The notes: generated from the sequence alone by a model not told the origin. A stretch of DNA of 64,000 nt from Pseudomonadota bacterium (GCA_023423535.1 JAFAFL010000091.1:62001-126000); one strand, 5' to 3'. Positions 49,120 through 59,969 are shown, counted from the stretch's first letter. Program-made: numbers and translations.

Positions 49120-50976
49120 ATGCATTCGTTGAAGTGGAATGCGCTGCTCGCCGCCGTGGCGGTGACCGCGCTCTTCTCGGCTGGTTGTCCCAAGGACCCG
49201 ATACAGCCGGACGCAGGCCCGGTGGAGGACGCCGGCATCGAGGACGCGGGAGTAGAGGACGCGGGCGATCCGAACGTCTTTGCCTGCCAGTCCGATCAGG
49301 ACTGTGAGACGCAGTTCCGCCCCGGCACGGTGTGCGACGACATCGACGGCTCGGACACCTTCGGCACCTGCATCGACCGCTGCACGCGCGACGAGCAGTG
49401 CGAGCACTACCAGCAGGGGCTGCGCTGCCAGGAGCAGACCGGTCACTGCGTCGTCGGCCGCGGCTGCACCAACGACACGAACTGCCCGCCCGCGAACTTC
49501 GATCCCACCGACTACTGCAACATCAGCGGCCCCGGCTGCCGGTGCGTGACCGAGGATCACCCCTCCGGGCTCGGTGGCGTCTGCCGCCGCCGCCTCACCA
49601 CCTGCGACGAGTGCACCTTCGACGAGCAGTGCGGCTCGGGCGTGACCTTCGATCCCCAGGGCCGCTGCCGCCCGCTGCAGGGCGACCCGGACGGCATGCT
49701 CCCCGACGGTGGCGTGCGCAAGTACTGCTTCCAGGCCGAGGCTTCCTGCGGCTGCGGCTTCATCCGGACGAGCGAGGGACTCTGCGCTCCCCAGACCGGC
49801 TTTTCGTGCAGCAGCATCGGATGTGACACCGACGATGAATGCCCGTTCGGCTCGGTGTGCGGTGACACCGGCGCGGCCTGTGGCCTTTGCGAGCCCCGCT
49901 GCTCCTGGAACTTCGACACGAGGAAGGAGAACCCGCCGGGCTGCGGCAACAAGACGTGCTGGGTGGATCCGCAGAACCTGAACCCCGCTTCTCCCTTCTT
50001 CGGCGCCGGCCGCTGCCGTCCGGAGTGCGAGACCAACGAGCAGTGCGAGGCGGTGGACCCGCGCCTCGAGTGCCGCGGTGAGCTCCTCGCGGGCGGTGGT
50101 GAGTCGCCCAAGCGCTGCCGTCCGAAGGGCGAGTGCATGGACGACTTCGAGTGCCCGCAGCCGCAGGCCGGCGACATCTATCTCGGCTACTGCGACCGCT
50201 CGTCGTTCACCTGCAAGACCGACTGCCGCACCGGCATCGACCCGACGACGAACCTGCCGTACGACGACTGCACCTCCGGCTACAAGTGCGTGAACCAGAA
50301 CGGCACGAACACCTGCGTGCAGCAGACCTGCCTCGAGCAGGGCGGCGCGCGCATCGCCTGCAACAACGCGCACTACTGCTGCGGTGAGGACAAGAACGCG
50401 GACGGCCAGGCCGATCCCTGCCCGACCTCCGGCGTGGGCGCGGACCAGTGCTACCTGTCGGAGCGGCCGCCGTTCTGCCAGACCTGCGAGAGCCAGGCGG
50501 ACTGCGTGGGCCTGCCCAACCCGTCGGGCTCGAACCTGCCGCACGTGTGCATGCAGCTCCCGCCGCGGCCGGACATGAGCCCGGGCGCGACGATCTGCGG
50601 CATCGCCACCCACAACGACTGGGCGGTGGATTCGCAGAACATCTCCAAGGCGCACCGCGGCTGCCCGGCGAAGTACACCCCCACGCCGATCAAGCAGCGC
50701 TGCGAGACCAACGCGGACTGCGGCACCGGCGGCCTCTGCGACGCGGACCCGTACGAGAAGCTCCCGGACGGCGGCGTGGTCCTCACCTGCCTCTGCACCG
50801 CGGACGGCACCTCCACCAAGACCGCCGGCTGCCCGGCGGATCCGGCGAACGGGATCATCGGCTACTGCCGCCACGCGCCCGCGGGCACGCTGCAGTACTG
50901 CCTCTCCTCCGTCGTCTGCATGCCGGGTCTGAACTCGGTGTACGGCACGGAGAACTTCGGCTGCGGCATCCCGTAG
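49120..50976 (+). CDS. Large Cys-rich lipoprotein
   Basis: 618 residues. Lipoprotein signal (AAVAVTALFSAGC) and an acidic Asp/Ala/Gly linker (PDAGPVEDAGIEDAG), then about 60 Cys spread through repeated blocks such as CQSDQDCETQFRPGTVC, DDECPFGSVCGDTGAAC and ETNADCGTGGLCDAD. The repeated 'x-D-x-D-C / G-x-x-C' units resemble the disulfide-rich repeat lipoproteins common in myxobacteria. ATG 49120 follows GGAAGG by about 10 bp; an upstream GTG would merely extend the signal. The function is unknown; it is probably surface exposed. Confidence 0.85.
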   Translation: MHSLKWNALLAAVAVTALFSAGCPKDPIQPDAGPVEDAGIEDAGVEDAGDPNVFACQSDQDCETQFRPGTVCDDIDGSDTFGTCIDRCTRDEQCEHYQQGLRCQEQTGHCVVGRGCTNDTNCPPANFDPTDYCNISGPGCRCVTEDHPSGLGGVCRRRLTTCDECTFDEQCGSGVTFDPQGRCRPLQGDPDGMLPDGGVRKYCFQAEASCGCGFIRTSEGLCAPQTGFSCSSIGCDTDDECPFGSVCGDTGAACGLCEPRCSWNFDTRKENPPGCGNKTCWVDPQNLNPASPFFGAGRCRPECETNEQCEAVDPRLECRGELLAGGGESPKRCRPKGECMDDFECPQPQAGDIYLGYCDRSSFTCKTDCRTGIDPTTNLPYDDCTSGYKCVNQNGTNTCVQQTCLEQGGARIACNNAHYCCGEDKNADGQADPCPTSGVGADQCYLSERPPFCQTCESQADCVGLPNPSGSNLPHVCMQLPPRPDMSPGATICGIATHNDWAVDSQNISKAHRGCPAKYTPTPIKQRCETNADCGTGGLCDADPYEKLPDGGVVLTCLCTADGTSTKTAGCPADPANGIIGYCRHAPAGTLQYCLSSVVCMPGLNSVYGTENFGCGIP

Positions 50977-51003
50977 CGGAAGGGTGACAGCGTAGGGAGG
51001 GCG

Positions 51004-51033
51004 GACGCCTCGGACTTCACGGTCCGGGGCGTC
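51004..51033. terminator. Bidirectional terminator between convergent genes
   Basis: GACGCCTCGGAC pairs with GTCCGGGGCGTC (one mismatch) around a short loop, between the Cys-rich lipoprotein gene and the convergent site-2 protease gene. The plus-strand tail TGTCGTTTG is weakly U-rich. Confidence 0.7.
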
Positions 51034-51062
51034 TGTCGTTTGCGGGCCCCTGTGCTCGGCGC

Positions 51063-52127
51063 TCAGGGCGCGGTCGGCGGTTCGGCGGGCGCTTCCGTGG
51101 TGGGCTGCGGCGCCAGAGCTCTCGAGGGCCACTCGATGCGGACGTCGCGGAAGGCCACCCAGACCACGAAGGCGACGAGCAGCAGGAAGCCGGTGAGGTT
51201 CGCCAGCGTCAGCAGGCGCGCGGGGACGGTGCGGCCGGTGAGCGACTCGACGGTGAGCACCAGGAGCTTGCCGCCGTCGAGGCCCGGCCACGGCAACAGA
51301 TAGAAGAGCGAGAGCGCGAAGGAGAGGTGGACGACCATCCGCCAGACCTCGTCCCAGCCGAGCGAGGTGGGATCCTCCGCCTGACGCGCCAGCAGGCCCG
51401 GGGCGGTGAGATCGGCACCGGGGCGGCCCGCGAACACGCGCCAGGAGAGCGCCACGCCTTCGCGCACCAGGCGGCCCAGGTAGGCGGCCGCGAGCCCGAA
51501 GGCCTCTCCGGTGGTGTGCTCCCGGTACACGTACTGCTGGCTGATGCCGAGCCGTCCGCCGCCGTGGCCATCGTCGCGCGGGGTGACGGGCTGCACGTGG
51601 CGCTCGCCGTCGCGCTCGATCTCCAGCGAGAGGGGGCGGCCGGGGCTGTCGAGCACCGCCTCGACGAGCTCGCGCCATTCGGTCAGCGGCCGCCCGTCGA
51701 TGGAGACGATCACGTCGCCCGGCCGCAGCTGCGCGCGCGCGGCGGGAGAGCCCGGCTCCACGAGGCCCAGCGTCCGCGGCACCGGGACGTGCGTGCCCGA
51801 GGCGAAGAGCCAGACGAGGAGCCCCAGCGCGAGCAGCGCGTTGACGAAGGAGCCCGCGAGGAGCACCGCGCCGCGCTGCCAGGGCGGGTGGCTCTTCGAG
51901 CCCTGGGGAGCGTGCGGGTTCAGGCCCTCGATGAGCGCCCAGCCGCCGAGCGGGAACGCGCCGAGCCGCCACTGGAACCCGCGCCGCATGACGGTGAGCA
52001 CCGGCGGTCCGAAGCCGATGCTGAACCGCGTGGCGCGCATGCCGAAGAGGCGCGCGGCGAGGAGGTGCCCCAGCTCGTGCAGCGTGATGAGCAGGCTCAG
52101 CGCCAGGAGCGCCGCGAGGTAGCGCAC
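51063..52127 (-). CDS. Second site-2 protease (RseP-like)
   Basis: 354 residues, shorter than rseP at 39702 and with one PDZ domain. The zinc motif HELGHLLAARLFG begins at H17, the PDZ domain carries QLRPGDVIVSIDGRPL, and the third ligand motif is canonical PWPGLDGGKLL. A Pro-rich tail ends the protein (APAEPPTAP). It should be an intramembrane protease of the S2P family; its substrate is unknown. The start is 26-80 bp from a divergent lipoprotein gene, so promoters are shared or adjacent. Confidence 0.88.
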   Translation of the reverse strand: MRYLAALLALSLLITLHELGHLLAARLFGMRATRFSIGFGPPVLTVMRRGFQWRLGAFPLGGWALIEGLNPHAPQGSKSHPPWQRGAVLLAGSFVNALLALGLLVWLFASGTHVPVPRTLGLVEPGSPAARAQLRPGDVIVSIDGRPLTEWRELVEAVLDSPGRPLSLEIERDGERHVQPVTPRDDGHGGGRLGISQQYVYREHTTGEAFGLAAAYLGRLVREGVALSWRVFAGRPGADLTAPGLLARQAEDPTSLGWDEVWRMVVHLSFALSLFYLLPWPGLDGGKLLVLTVESLTGRTVPARLLTLANLTGFLLLVAFVVWVAFRDVRIEWPSRALAPQPTTEAPAEPPTAP

Positions 52128-52209
52128 GGGTGCCTAGTCCTCGCCCACGCCGGTGATGCACGCCATGTCGCGGAGCATTCCATTGAAGGGCGGCGGCGAG
52201 AAGGTGAGG

Positions 52210-52689
52210 ATGCGGGCGATGACGTCGAACCCTATGCCCGCCTTCGCGGCGTTGGCCGCGGTGTCTGCCCTGGTGCTCGGTGGCTGTTCGGTGCGCGAGA
52301 TCGGCGAGGGCGAATACAGCTTCCGCGCCGACGAGATCCTCCGCGACGACTGCGGGATGCTCGCGGACGGGGACGCGCTGTGGGACGGCCGGCTGCGCGT
52401 GTCCGGAGAGATCGTCTGGCTGGACTACGCGCTCTTCGGCATGGAGCTGGCGGGGCAGTACAAGTCGGACGGCAGCGGGTTTCTCGTCGACGGGAGCGCG
52501 GGCAACGTGGACGCGCAGGTGGAGGGCGGCACCTGCCGCTTCGAGTCGGTGACCGTCGGCGTGGACGCGGAGATCGCCTCGCCCTCGCAGTTCGGTGGCT
52601 CGCTGCGGCTGCGCTCCACCGCCGGTGTCGATCCGCGCTGCACCTGCGAGCTGTGGACGCGCTTCACCGCCGAGCGCAAGGGCACCTGA
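52210..52689 (+). CDS. Predicted small lipoprotein
   Basis: About 159 residues from ATG 52210; ATG 52219 has an equally good GAGG ribosome-binding site and would remove three residues. Signal AFAALAAVSALVLGGC is a clear lipobox. The mature part has a beta-rich pattern (VREIGEGEYSFRADE, LRVSGEIVWLDYALFGMELA) and a short CTCEL near the end. No family is recognised. A longer frame from 52153 adds an N-terminus without a signal-peptide function. Confidence 0.65.
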   Translation: MRAMTSNPMPAFAALAAVSALVLGGCSVREIGEGEYSFRADEILRDDCGMLADGDALWDGRLRVSGEIVWLDYALFGMELAGQYKSDGSGFLVDGSAGNVDAQVEGGTCRFESVTVGVDAEIASPSQFGGSLRLRSTAGVDPRCTCELWTRFTAERKGT

Positions 52690-52788
52690 CGGAGGGGCCC
52701 GGTCTTCGGCACTCGCCCGGCCCTCTGGAACGATGGCGGGGAGGGGCGCCGCGCACGACCCTCCCCGGTCACGAAAGGGAGGTTCGGC

Positions 52789-53544
52789 ATGCAGGGCTTC
52801 GACGGCAGGGTGGCGTTGGTCACCGGTGGCGGCTCCGGTCTGGGCGAGGCGATCGCGAAGGCGCTCGCGAAGCGCGGGGCGAGCGTCGTCATCTCCGACA
52901 TCAACCTCGAGGGCGCGCAGCGGGTGGTGAAGGAGATCGAATCCGCCGGCGGCAAGGCGAGCGCGATCAAGCACGACACCGCGAAGCCCGAGGACAACGA
53001 GCGCGTCGTCGATCACGCGGTGAAGACGTACGGCGCGCTGCACTACGCGGTGAACAACGCGGGCATCGGTGGTGCGCAGGCGCCGGCGGGAGAGGTGGAC
53101 CTCGCTGACTGGAACCGCGTCATCAACATCAACCTCAACGGCGTGCTCTACGGGATGCGCTACCAGATCCCCGCCATGCTGAAGGCGGGCGCGAAGAAGA
53201 GCGCCATCGTGAACATGGCCTCCATCCACGGCATGGTCGCGGCGATCGGCAACGGCGCCTACACCGCGGCGAAGCACGGCGTGGTCGGCCTCACCCGGAA
53301 CGCGGCGGCGGAGTACGGACCGCAGGGGCTGCGGATCAACTGCATCGGCCCGGGCTACATCGAGACGCCGCTGCTCGCGCAGTTGCCGGCGGACGTGAAA
53401 GAGGCGCTCGTCGCCAAACATCCGCTCGGGCGGCTGGGGCGCGCGGAGGAGGTGGCGCCGCTGGTGCTCTTCCTCCTCTCCGACGAGGCCTCCTTCATCA
53501 CCGGCGGCTACTACCTCATCGACGGCGGCTACACCGCGGTGTGA
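52789..53544 (+). CDS. Short-chain dehydrogenase/reductase
   Basis: 251 residues with all classical SDR motifs: TGGGSGLGEAIAKAL cofactor loop, DIN after beta-2 (acidic residue that favours NAD(H)), NNAGIGG, the catalytic Ser in MASIHG and YTAAK. The C-terminal GGYYLIDGGYTAV is typical of glucose-1-dehydrogenase/3-hydroxyacyl-type SDRs. The substrate cannot be fixed from sequence; its neighbour acsA may point to acyl metabolism. ATG 52789 follows AAAGGGAGG, an excellent ribosome-binding site. Confidence 0.9.
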   Translation: MQGFDGRVALVTGGGSGLGEAIAKALAKRGASVVISDINLEGAQRVVKEIESAGGKASAIKHDTAKPEDNERVVDHAVKTYGALHYAVNNAGIGGAQAPAGEVDLADWNRVININLNGVLYGMRYQIPAMLKAGAKKSAIVNMASIHGMVAAIGNGAYTAAKHGVVGLTRNAAAEYGPQGLRINCIGPGYIETPLLAQLPADVKEALVAKHPLGRLGRAEEVAPLVLFLLSDEASFITGGYYLIDGGYTAV

Positions 53545-53655
53545 ACGGGGGCGGGCCGCAGAGAGACCCGCGGGCGCGTGAAGAAGTGGACGCCGACGGG
53601 TTGTGCCCGGCGCGTCGCATCCCTAGAACGAGCCCAGACCTCTCCGGAGCCCCGC

Positions 53656-55647
<1,992 letters not shown>

Positions 55648-55699
55648 CTCCCGCGCGCTGCGTGCTGCGGTGACGACGGGCGTGCCCTAAGTTCGCGGC

Positions 55700-56908
55700 A
55701 TGCCCGCTCCCTTGACGCCCACCGAGCTCCGCGCGCTCTTTCCCGCCACTTCGCGCAGCGCGTACCTGAACGCCGCGGCTGCCTCTCCCATCTCGCTGCC
55801 GGTGGAGGAGGCGGTGCGCGCGCACTACGCCGAGGGCGTGGAGACGGGCGACCTCCACTTCGACGGCTGGCTGAAGCGGAGAGAGGACGCGCGGCGGAGG
55901 TTCGCGGCGTTCATCGGTGCGACGGCGCAGGAGGTCGCCTTCGTTCCCTCGACCTCGTTCGGCTTCAACGTGGTGGCGGACGTGCTGCAGCAGCGCGGCG
56001 TGGAGGAGATCGTCACGCTCGACGCCGAGTTCCCGAGCACCACCATCCCGTTCCTCTCGCACGGGATGCGTCTGCGCGTGGTGCGTGCGCGGCCGGATGG
56101 CACCTACTGGCCGGAGGATGTGGAGGCGGCGATCGGGCCTCGAACCGGCGCGGTGGCGCTCAGCGCGATCCAGTTCGCGAGCGGGTTCCGGATGGATCTG
56201 GAAGCGGTGGCGCGGGTCTGCCGGTCGAAGGGCGTGCTCTTCGCGGTGAACGGCGCACAGGCGCTCGGGCAGATGGCGTTCGATGTCGCCGCCACCGGGA
56301 TCGACTTCCTCTGCGGCACGAGCCACAAGTGGATGTACGCCGGCTACGGCGTGGGCCTGTTCTTCGCGCGCCGCGAGCTGCTGGAGACGAGCTCGCTGCC
56401 CATGTGCGGTTGGCTCTCGGTCGAGGCGCCGTGGGAGATGAACAACCTCGCGGGCGCGAAGGTCACCGGGCGTGACGGGGATTCGGTCTGGTTCGGCGCC
56501 GAGGGCACGCGCTTCCGGAAGGAGGCCTCCGCGCTCGAGGCCGGCTGCGTCGCGTTCGGGCCGCTGTTCGGCTTCTCCGCTGCGCTGGGCCTGCACGAGG
56601 CGGTTGGCATGGAGACGACGGAGCGTCACATCGCGCGGCTGCAGGCGCAGCTTCGCGCCGGGCTGCGCTCGCGAGGGTTCGTCCCCAATCGGCCGGACGA
56701 CGCGGAGCGAGGCTCCGGCATCTGCGTCATCCCGGTGGAGGGAGCTCCCAATGAGGTCGTGCGGGCGATGGTGAAGGAGGGCGTGATGCTCACCCCGCGT
56801 GGGGTGGGAGTCCGAATCTCCACCCACGTCTTCAACGACGAGGCGGACGTGGAGCGCCTCTTCTGGGCGATGGAGAAGGTGGGCGTGAAGCCCGCGCCGC
56901 GGACGTGA
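55700..56908 (+). CDS. Class V aminotransferase-like PLP enzyme
   Basis: 402 residues. Fold type I, class V (cysteine desulfurase/isopenicillin N epimerase-like). Schiff-base Lys K210 is in GTSHKWMYAGYG; the phosphate-binding region includes VPSTSFGFNVV. At the residue that normally holds Asp to bind the PLP ring nitrogen (VDGAQ), this protein has Asn (AVNGAQALG, N184). That change usually lowers activity or alters reaction type. The substrate is unknown. Its stop overlaps a GTG in frame for the DUF99 gene, and dispersed-motif copy 3 follows at 56928. Confidence 0.88.
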   Translation: MPAPLTPTELRALFPATSRSAYLNAAAASPISLPVEEAVRAHYAEGVETGDLHFDGWLKRREDARRRFAAFIGATAQEVAFVPSTSFGFNVVADVLQQRGVEEIVTLDAEFPSTTIPFLSHGMRLRVVRARPDGTYWPEDVEAAIGPRTGAVALSAIQFASGFRMDLEAVARVCRSKGVLFAVNGAQALGQMAFDVAATGIDFLCGTSHKWMYAGYGVGLFFARRELLETSSLPMCGWLSVEAPWEMNNLAGAKVTGRDGDSVWFGAEGTRFRKEASALEAGCVAFGPLFGFSAALGLHEAVGMETTERHIARLQAQLRAGLRSRGFVPNRPDDAERGSGICVIPVEGAPNEVVRAMVKEGVMLTPRGVGVRISTHVFNDEADVERLFWAMEKVGVKPAPRT

Positions 56909-57576
56909 CAGCCCGGGGAGGGCGTATGCAATATATTGCCGGTCCGGCACAACCCGCGTCCGGGGACTATGGCCGCGGGAGGCGCTCCAGAAAGGGGCAG
57001 AGCCACCGTCTCCCTCTGCACCGGACCCTCCGGGCCATCGGCTTCGACGACGGTCCCTTCGCCCGCCGCTCAGGCTCTCGCGTCCCGCTCGTCGGAGCCG
57101 TCTGCGCGGGGACCCGCTTCGAGGGGATGGTCTTCGGCCACGTCCGCCGCGACGGTTGGAACGCGACCGAGGCCATAGGAAATATACTGCATGAGTGGAA
57201 GTTCCTCCCGCAGCTCCATCTCGTGCTGCTGGACGGGATCGCGTTCGGCGGCTTCAACGTGGTGGACCTCTCGGCCCTGTCCCGCGCTCTGCGCCTCCCG
57301 TGTGTCGCGGTCATGCGGCGGCGGCCGGACCTCGAGGCGGTGAAGCGCGCGATGGCGCGCCTGCCCAGAGCTCACGCCCGGTGGAGCCTTCTGCAGAGGG
57401 CGGGGCCCATCCACGAGCTGGGCGGCTTCGTCTTCCAGGTGCAGGGTGCGGAGCCCGAAGACGTGGCGCGGGCGCTCGGGAAGCTGACCGACCGGGGCAA
57501 GGTCCCGGAGCCGCTCCGGCTCGCCCACCTCATCGGCGCGGCCATCAGTCGCGGTGAGAGCGGGAACCGCGCGTGA
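56905..57576 (+). CDS. DUF99-family protein (endonuclease dU-like)
   Basis: 223 residues from GTG 56905; ATG 56926 (MQYIAGPAQ) would give 216. The DUF99 core begins RTLRAIGFDDGPF and continues with GTRFEGMVFGHVRRDG, LHLVLLDGIAFGGFNVVDL and VAVMRRRPDLE. The family is mainly archaeal; a member was described as a deoxyuridine endonuclease. The N-terminal ~30 residues before the core are of atypical composition and contain dispersed-motif copy 3, while copy 4 lies inside the coding region on the other strand. A strong hairpin follows the stop. Confidence 0.8.
   Translation: MTARGGRMQYIAGPAQPASGDYGRGRRSRKGQSHRLPLHRTLRAIGFDDGPFARRSGSRVPLVGAVCAGTRFEGMVFGHVRRDGWNATEAIGNILHEWKFLPQLHLVLLDGIAFGGFNVVDLSALSRALRLPCVAVMRRRPDLEAVKRAMARLPRAHARWSLLQRAGPIHELGGFVFQVQGAEPEDVARALGKLTDRGKVPEPLRLAHLIGAAISRGESGNRA
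56928..56943 (+). repeat. Dispersed AT-rich motif, copy 3
   Basis: GCAATATATTGCCGGT. The core GCAATATATTGC is a perfect 12-bp palindrome. It lies at the junction of the aminotransferase and DUF99 genes. Confidence 0.65.
57175..57190 (-). repeat. Dispersed AT-rich motif, copy 4 (inverted)
   Basis: On the minus strand GCAGTATATTTCCTAT; the first 13 bases equal those of copy 2 and the GGT end is lost. It lies inside the DUF99 coding region, 250 bp from copy 3 and facing it. Confidence 0.6.
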
Positions 57577-57596
57577 GGGCCTGACTCGCGGCAGAT

Positions 57597-57633
57597 GAGC
57601 GGCGACGCGCGGGGTGCCCGGCGCGCGCCGCTC
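57597..57633. terminator. Strong hairpin between the DUF99 gene and hmgA
   Basis: GAGCGGCG pairs with CGCCGCTC, and inside it CGCGC pairs with GCGCG around a GGG...CCC core, in the 71-bp gap between two convergent stops. There is no clear U-run, so termination may need Rho or the structure may mainly protect 3' ends. Confidence 0.65.
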
Positions 57634-57647
57634 CTCCATGACACCTG

Positions 57648-58811
57648 CTACCGGGGAATGAAGCTCTCCTGGTAGCCGGGATCCTCCACGCCCAGCGCGG
57701 CGGCGGTGACCTGCAGCGGCAGCACGCAGTCGAGCATCACCGCGAGCTCGTTCGTCTCCCGGTGCCCGATGCTGCCCTCGTACGCGCCCGGATGCGGACC
57801 GTGCGCCACGCCGGCGGGGTGGAAGCTCACGCTTCCCGGGCCCACGCCCCTGCGCGAGGTGAAGTTTCCCCGGCAGTAGAAGAGGAACTCGTCCACGTCG
57901 ATCGACGAGTGCGGGTAGGGGCAGGGGATGGCCTCCGGATGGAAGTCCACCACCCGCGGCACGAACGAGCAGATCAAAGCCCCGCGTGCCGCGAACGTCC
58001 CGTGCCACGTCGGCGGCAGGTGCACGAGCCCCGCGCGCGGCTGGAAGTTCAGGATGGGGAAGGCCCACGGGTAGATCGTCCCGTCCCACCCGACCACGTC
58101 GAACGGCGAGTGCTGGTAGCGGAAGCCGTGGAAGGCCTCGTTGCGCTTCACCAGCAGCTCGCGGATGCCCTCGTCGCTGGGGCCGACGAACACCGCCTTG
58201 CGGAAGTCGCGGTGCGAGTAGGGCGCGTCCATCCGCAGCTGGCCGATCTCGTTGCGCCACTGCCGGGGCACGTGCATCGCGCCCTTGCACTCGATCGACA
58301 GCCAGTACTGCTCCACGCCCGCGTCGGGGAGCAGCCGGTGCGGCACGCCGCGCGGCACGAAGACGTACTCTTCCGGCCCGAAGCGCAGATCCCCCAGCGA
58401 GGTGCGGAGCAGCCCGCTCCCCTGGTGGATGTAGAAGAGGTCGTCCCCATCCGCGTTGACGAAGTAGACGGGGTCCTCCTCGGTGGGGAAGAGCACCGAC
58501 AGCGTGACGTCCGCGTTGAAGAGCAGCGGCGTGCGCACGTTCACCGCCGCGCCCGCGCGCCGCTGCATCGACTGAGTCTTGAAGTGCCGCTTCGCCAGCG
58601 CGCCCACGGAAGCCGCCTTCGGCAACTCCCAGCCGGCCTTCACCTCGGCGAGCGACTGCGTGTGCGGCTCGCCGAGGTGGTACGCGATCGTGTAGGGGCC
58701 CTCGAAGCCCTCCTGGGTGAGGCACTCCTCGAAGCGCAGCCGGCCGTCTTCACCGCGCAGCTGGATGTGGTGCTTGCGCGGCACCTGCCCCACCACGACG
58801 CGCTCGAGCAT
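57648..58811 (-). CDS. hmgA: Homogentisate 1,2-dioxygenase
   Basis: 387 residues. Opens homogentisate to maleylacetoacetate, using Fe(II). The cupin core carries FRYQHSPFDVVGWDGTIYPW in blocks and the Fe-binding region HGTFAARGALICSFVPRVVDFHPEAIPCPYPHSS in blocks, with FLFYCRGNF and SFHPAGVAHGPHPGAYE after. It is shorter than human HGD (445) but typical of the bacterial short form. Last gene of the fah-maiA-hppD-hmgA run; its ATG abuts the hppD stop. Confidence 0.93.
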   Translation of the reverse strand: MLERVVVGQVPRKHHIQLRGEDGRLRFEECLTQEGFEGPYTIAYHLGEPHTQSLAEVKAGWELPKAASVGALAKRHFKTQSMQRRAGAAVNVRTPLLFNADVTLSVLFPTEEDPVYFVNADGDDLFYIHQGSGLLRTSLGDLRFGPEEYVFVPRGVPHRLLPDAGVEQYWLSIECKGAMHVPRQWRNEIGQLRMDAPYSHRDFRKAVFVGPSDEGIRELLVKRNEAFHGFRYQHSPFDVVGWDGTIYPWAFPILNFQPRAGLVHLPPTWHGTFAARGALICSFVPRVVDFHPEAIPCPYPHSSIDVDEFLFYCRGNFTSRRGVGPGSVSFHPAGVAHGPHPGAYEGSIGHRETNELAVMLDCVLPLQVTAAALGVEDPGYQESFIPR

Positions 58812-59969
58812 CTAGAGCCGCCCCGCCGACTTCTGCTGCCGCTCGATGCTCTCGAACAGCGCGCGGAAGTTTCCGCCGCCGAAGCCCTGGTCGCCCTTGC
58901 GCTGGATGATCTCGTAGAAGAACGGGCCGGCCTTCTCGTCCTTGTAGAGCGCCGCCGCGTCTTTCATGAAGATCTGCAGCAGGTAGCTGCGCTCCTTGTC
59001 GCCATCCACGAGGATCTCGAGGTCGCGCAGCACCTTCACGTCCTCGTCGATCTGCCGGATGCCGAGCTGCTCGATCCGCTTCGGCAGCGCGTCGTAGTAG
59101 GTGCCGGGCGTGGGCATGAACTGCAGGCCCTTCGCCGCGCGCATGTCCTTCACCGCGCCAACGATGTCGCGCACCACCAGCGCGAGGTGCTGCACGCCGT
59201 CACCGCGGTGGTCCTCCACGAACACGTTGATCTGCGACTGCTTGAAGAACGGCCGGTAGGGCTCGTTGTTCGCGAACTTCACGCCGCTCTTCGGGTCGTA
59301 CATCACCACCGAGCGCAGGCCCGAGCCGTGGTCGTTGCCCTTCGCCACGTCCTCGGTGTGGAACTCGATGTTCCAGAAGCGCTCGAAGCCCATCACGTGC
59401 TCCATCCACAGGAGCATCGGCTTCATCGTCTGGAAGTTCGAGGTGACGTGGTCCACGTGGGTGAAGCCGTAGCGGTTCTGCCCGCCCTTCGGCGTCTCGT
59501 AGAGCTCCATCCCCGGGAAGAGCGCGCGGAAGCCGTCGCGCTGCACGAAGCGGAACGTCGTGTCACCGAACGGCGTGGTGATGGAGAACATCGCCAGCTT
59601 GCCGCCGGCCTCATCCGTGTGCCGCTCGATGTCGGTGATGAACGTCGCGTCGCGCGACTCGAGGAGCCGGAACGCCTTCTCGATGTCCTCGACCTCGAAC
59701 ACCAGCGTGCCCACTCCGTCCGGGTGCTTCTTGAGGAAGCGGTGCGCGCGGCCGCCCTCGCCGAGCGGAGCGCTGACGGTGAGCACGATGTTCTCCGCCT
59801 TGAACACGCGCGAGGCCTGCTTTGACCGCGCCTCCAGCTCCGGCGAGCTGCGGCCGATCTCCTGGAAGTCCATCGCCTCCGTGTAGAACCGGCGCGAGCG
59901 CTCGAGGTCGTTCACGTACCAGTGCACCGACTCCAGCGTCTTGATGCCCAGCGACTCCACCTTCGCCAT
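58812..59969 (-). CDS. hppD: 4-Hydroxyphenylpyruvate dioxygenase
   Basis: 385 residues. Converts 4-hydroxyphenylpyruvate to homogentisate. Two vicinal-oxygen-chelate domains; Fe ligands are in GFTHVDHVTSNF (His), DGVQHLALVVRDI (His) and GPFFYEIIQRKGDQGFGGGNF (Glu), all intact. ATG 59969 (MAKVESLGIKTLESVHWYV) is the start; an upstream in-frame extension is not supported. It lies 88 bp downstream of maiA, so it may have its own promoter as well as read-through from fah. Confidence 0.94.
   Translation of the reverse strand: MAKVESLGIKTLESVHWYVNDLERSRRFYTEAMDFQEIGRSSPELEARSKQASRVFKAENIVLTVSAPLGEGGRAHRFLKKHPDGVGTLVFEVEDIEKAFRLLESRDATFITDIERHTDEAGGKLAMFSITTPFGDTTFRFVQRDGFRALFPGMELYETPKGGQNRYGFTHVDHVTSNFQTMKPMLLWMEHVMGFERFWNIEFHTEDVAKGNDHGSGLRSVVMYDPKSGVKFANNEPYRPFFKQSQINVFVEDHRGDGVQHLALVVRDIVGAVKDMRAAKGLQFMPTPGTYYDALPKRIEQLGIRQIDEDVKVLRDLEILVDGDKERSYLLQIFMKDAAALYKDEKAGPFFYEIIQRKGDQGFGGGNFRALFESIERQQKSAGRL

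Noticed and set aside
52690..52788. Possible terminator after the small lipoprotein gene
   Set aside because: GAGGGGCCCGG and CCCGGCCCTC can pair only with bulges and no U-run follows.
49063..53421. 1452-codon minus-strand open frame
   Set aside because: It crosses the Cys-rich lipoprotein gene, the site-2 protease and the SDR without any domain; its composition is typical of an antisense shadow in high-GC DNA.
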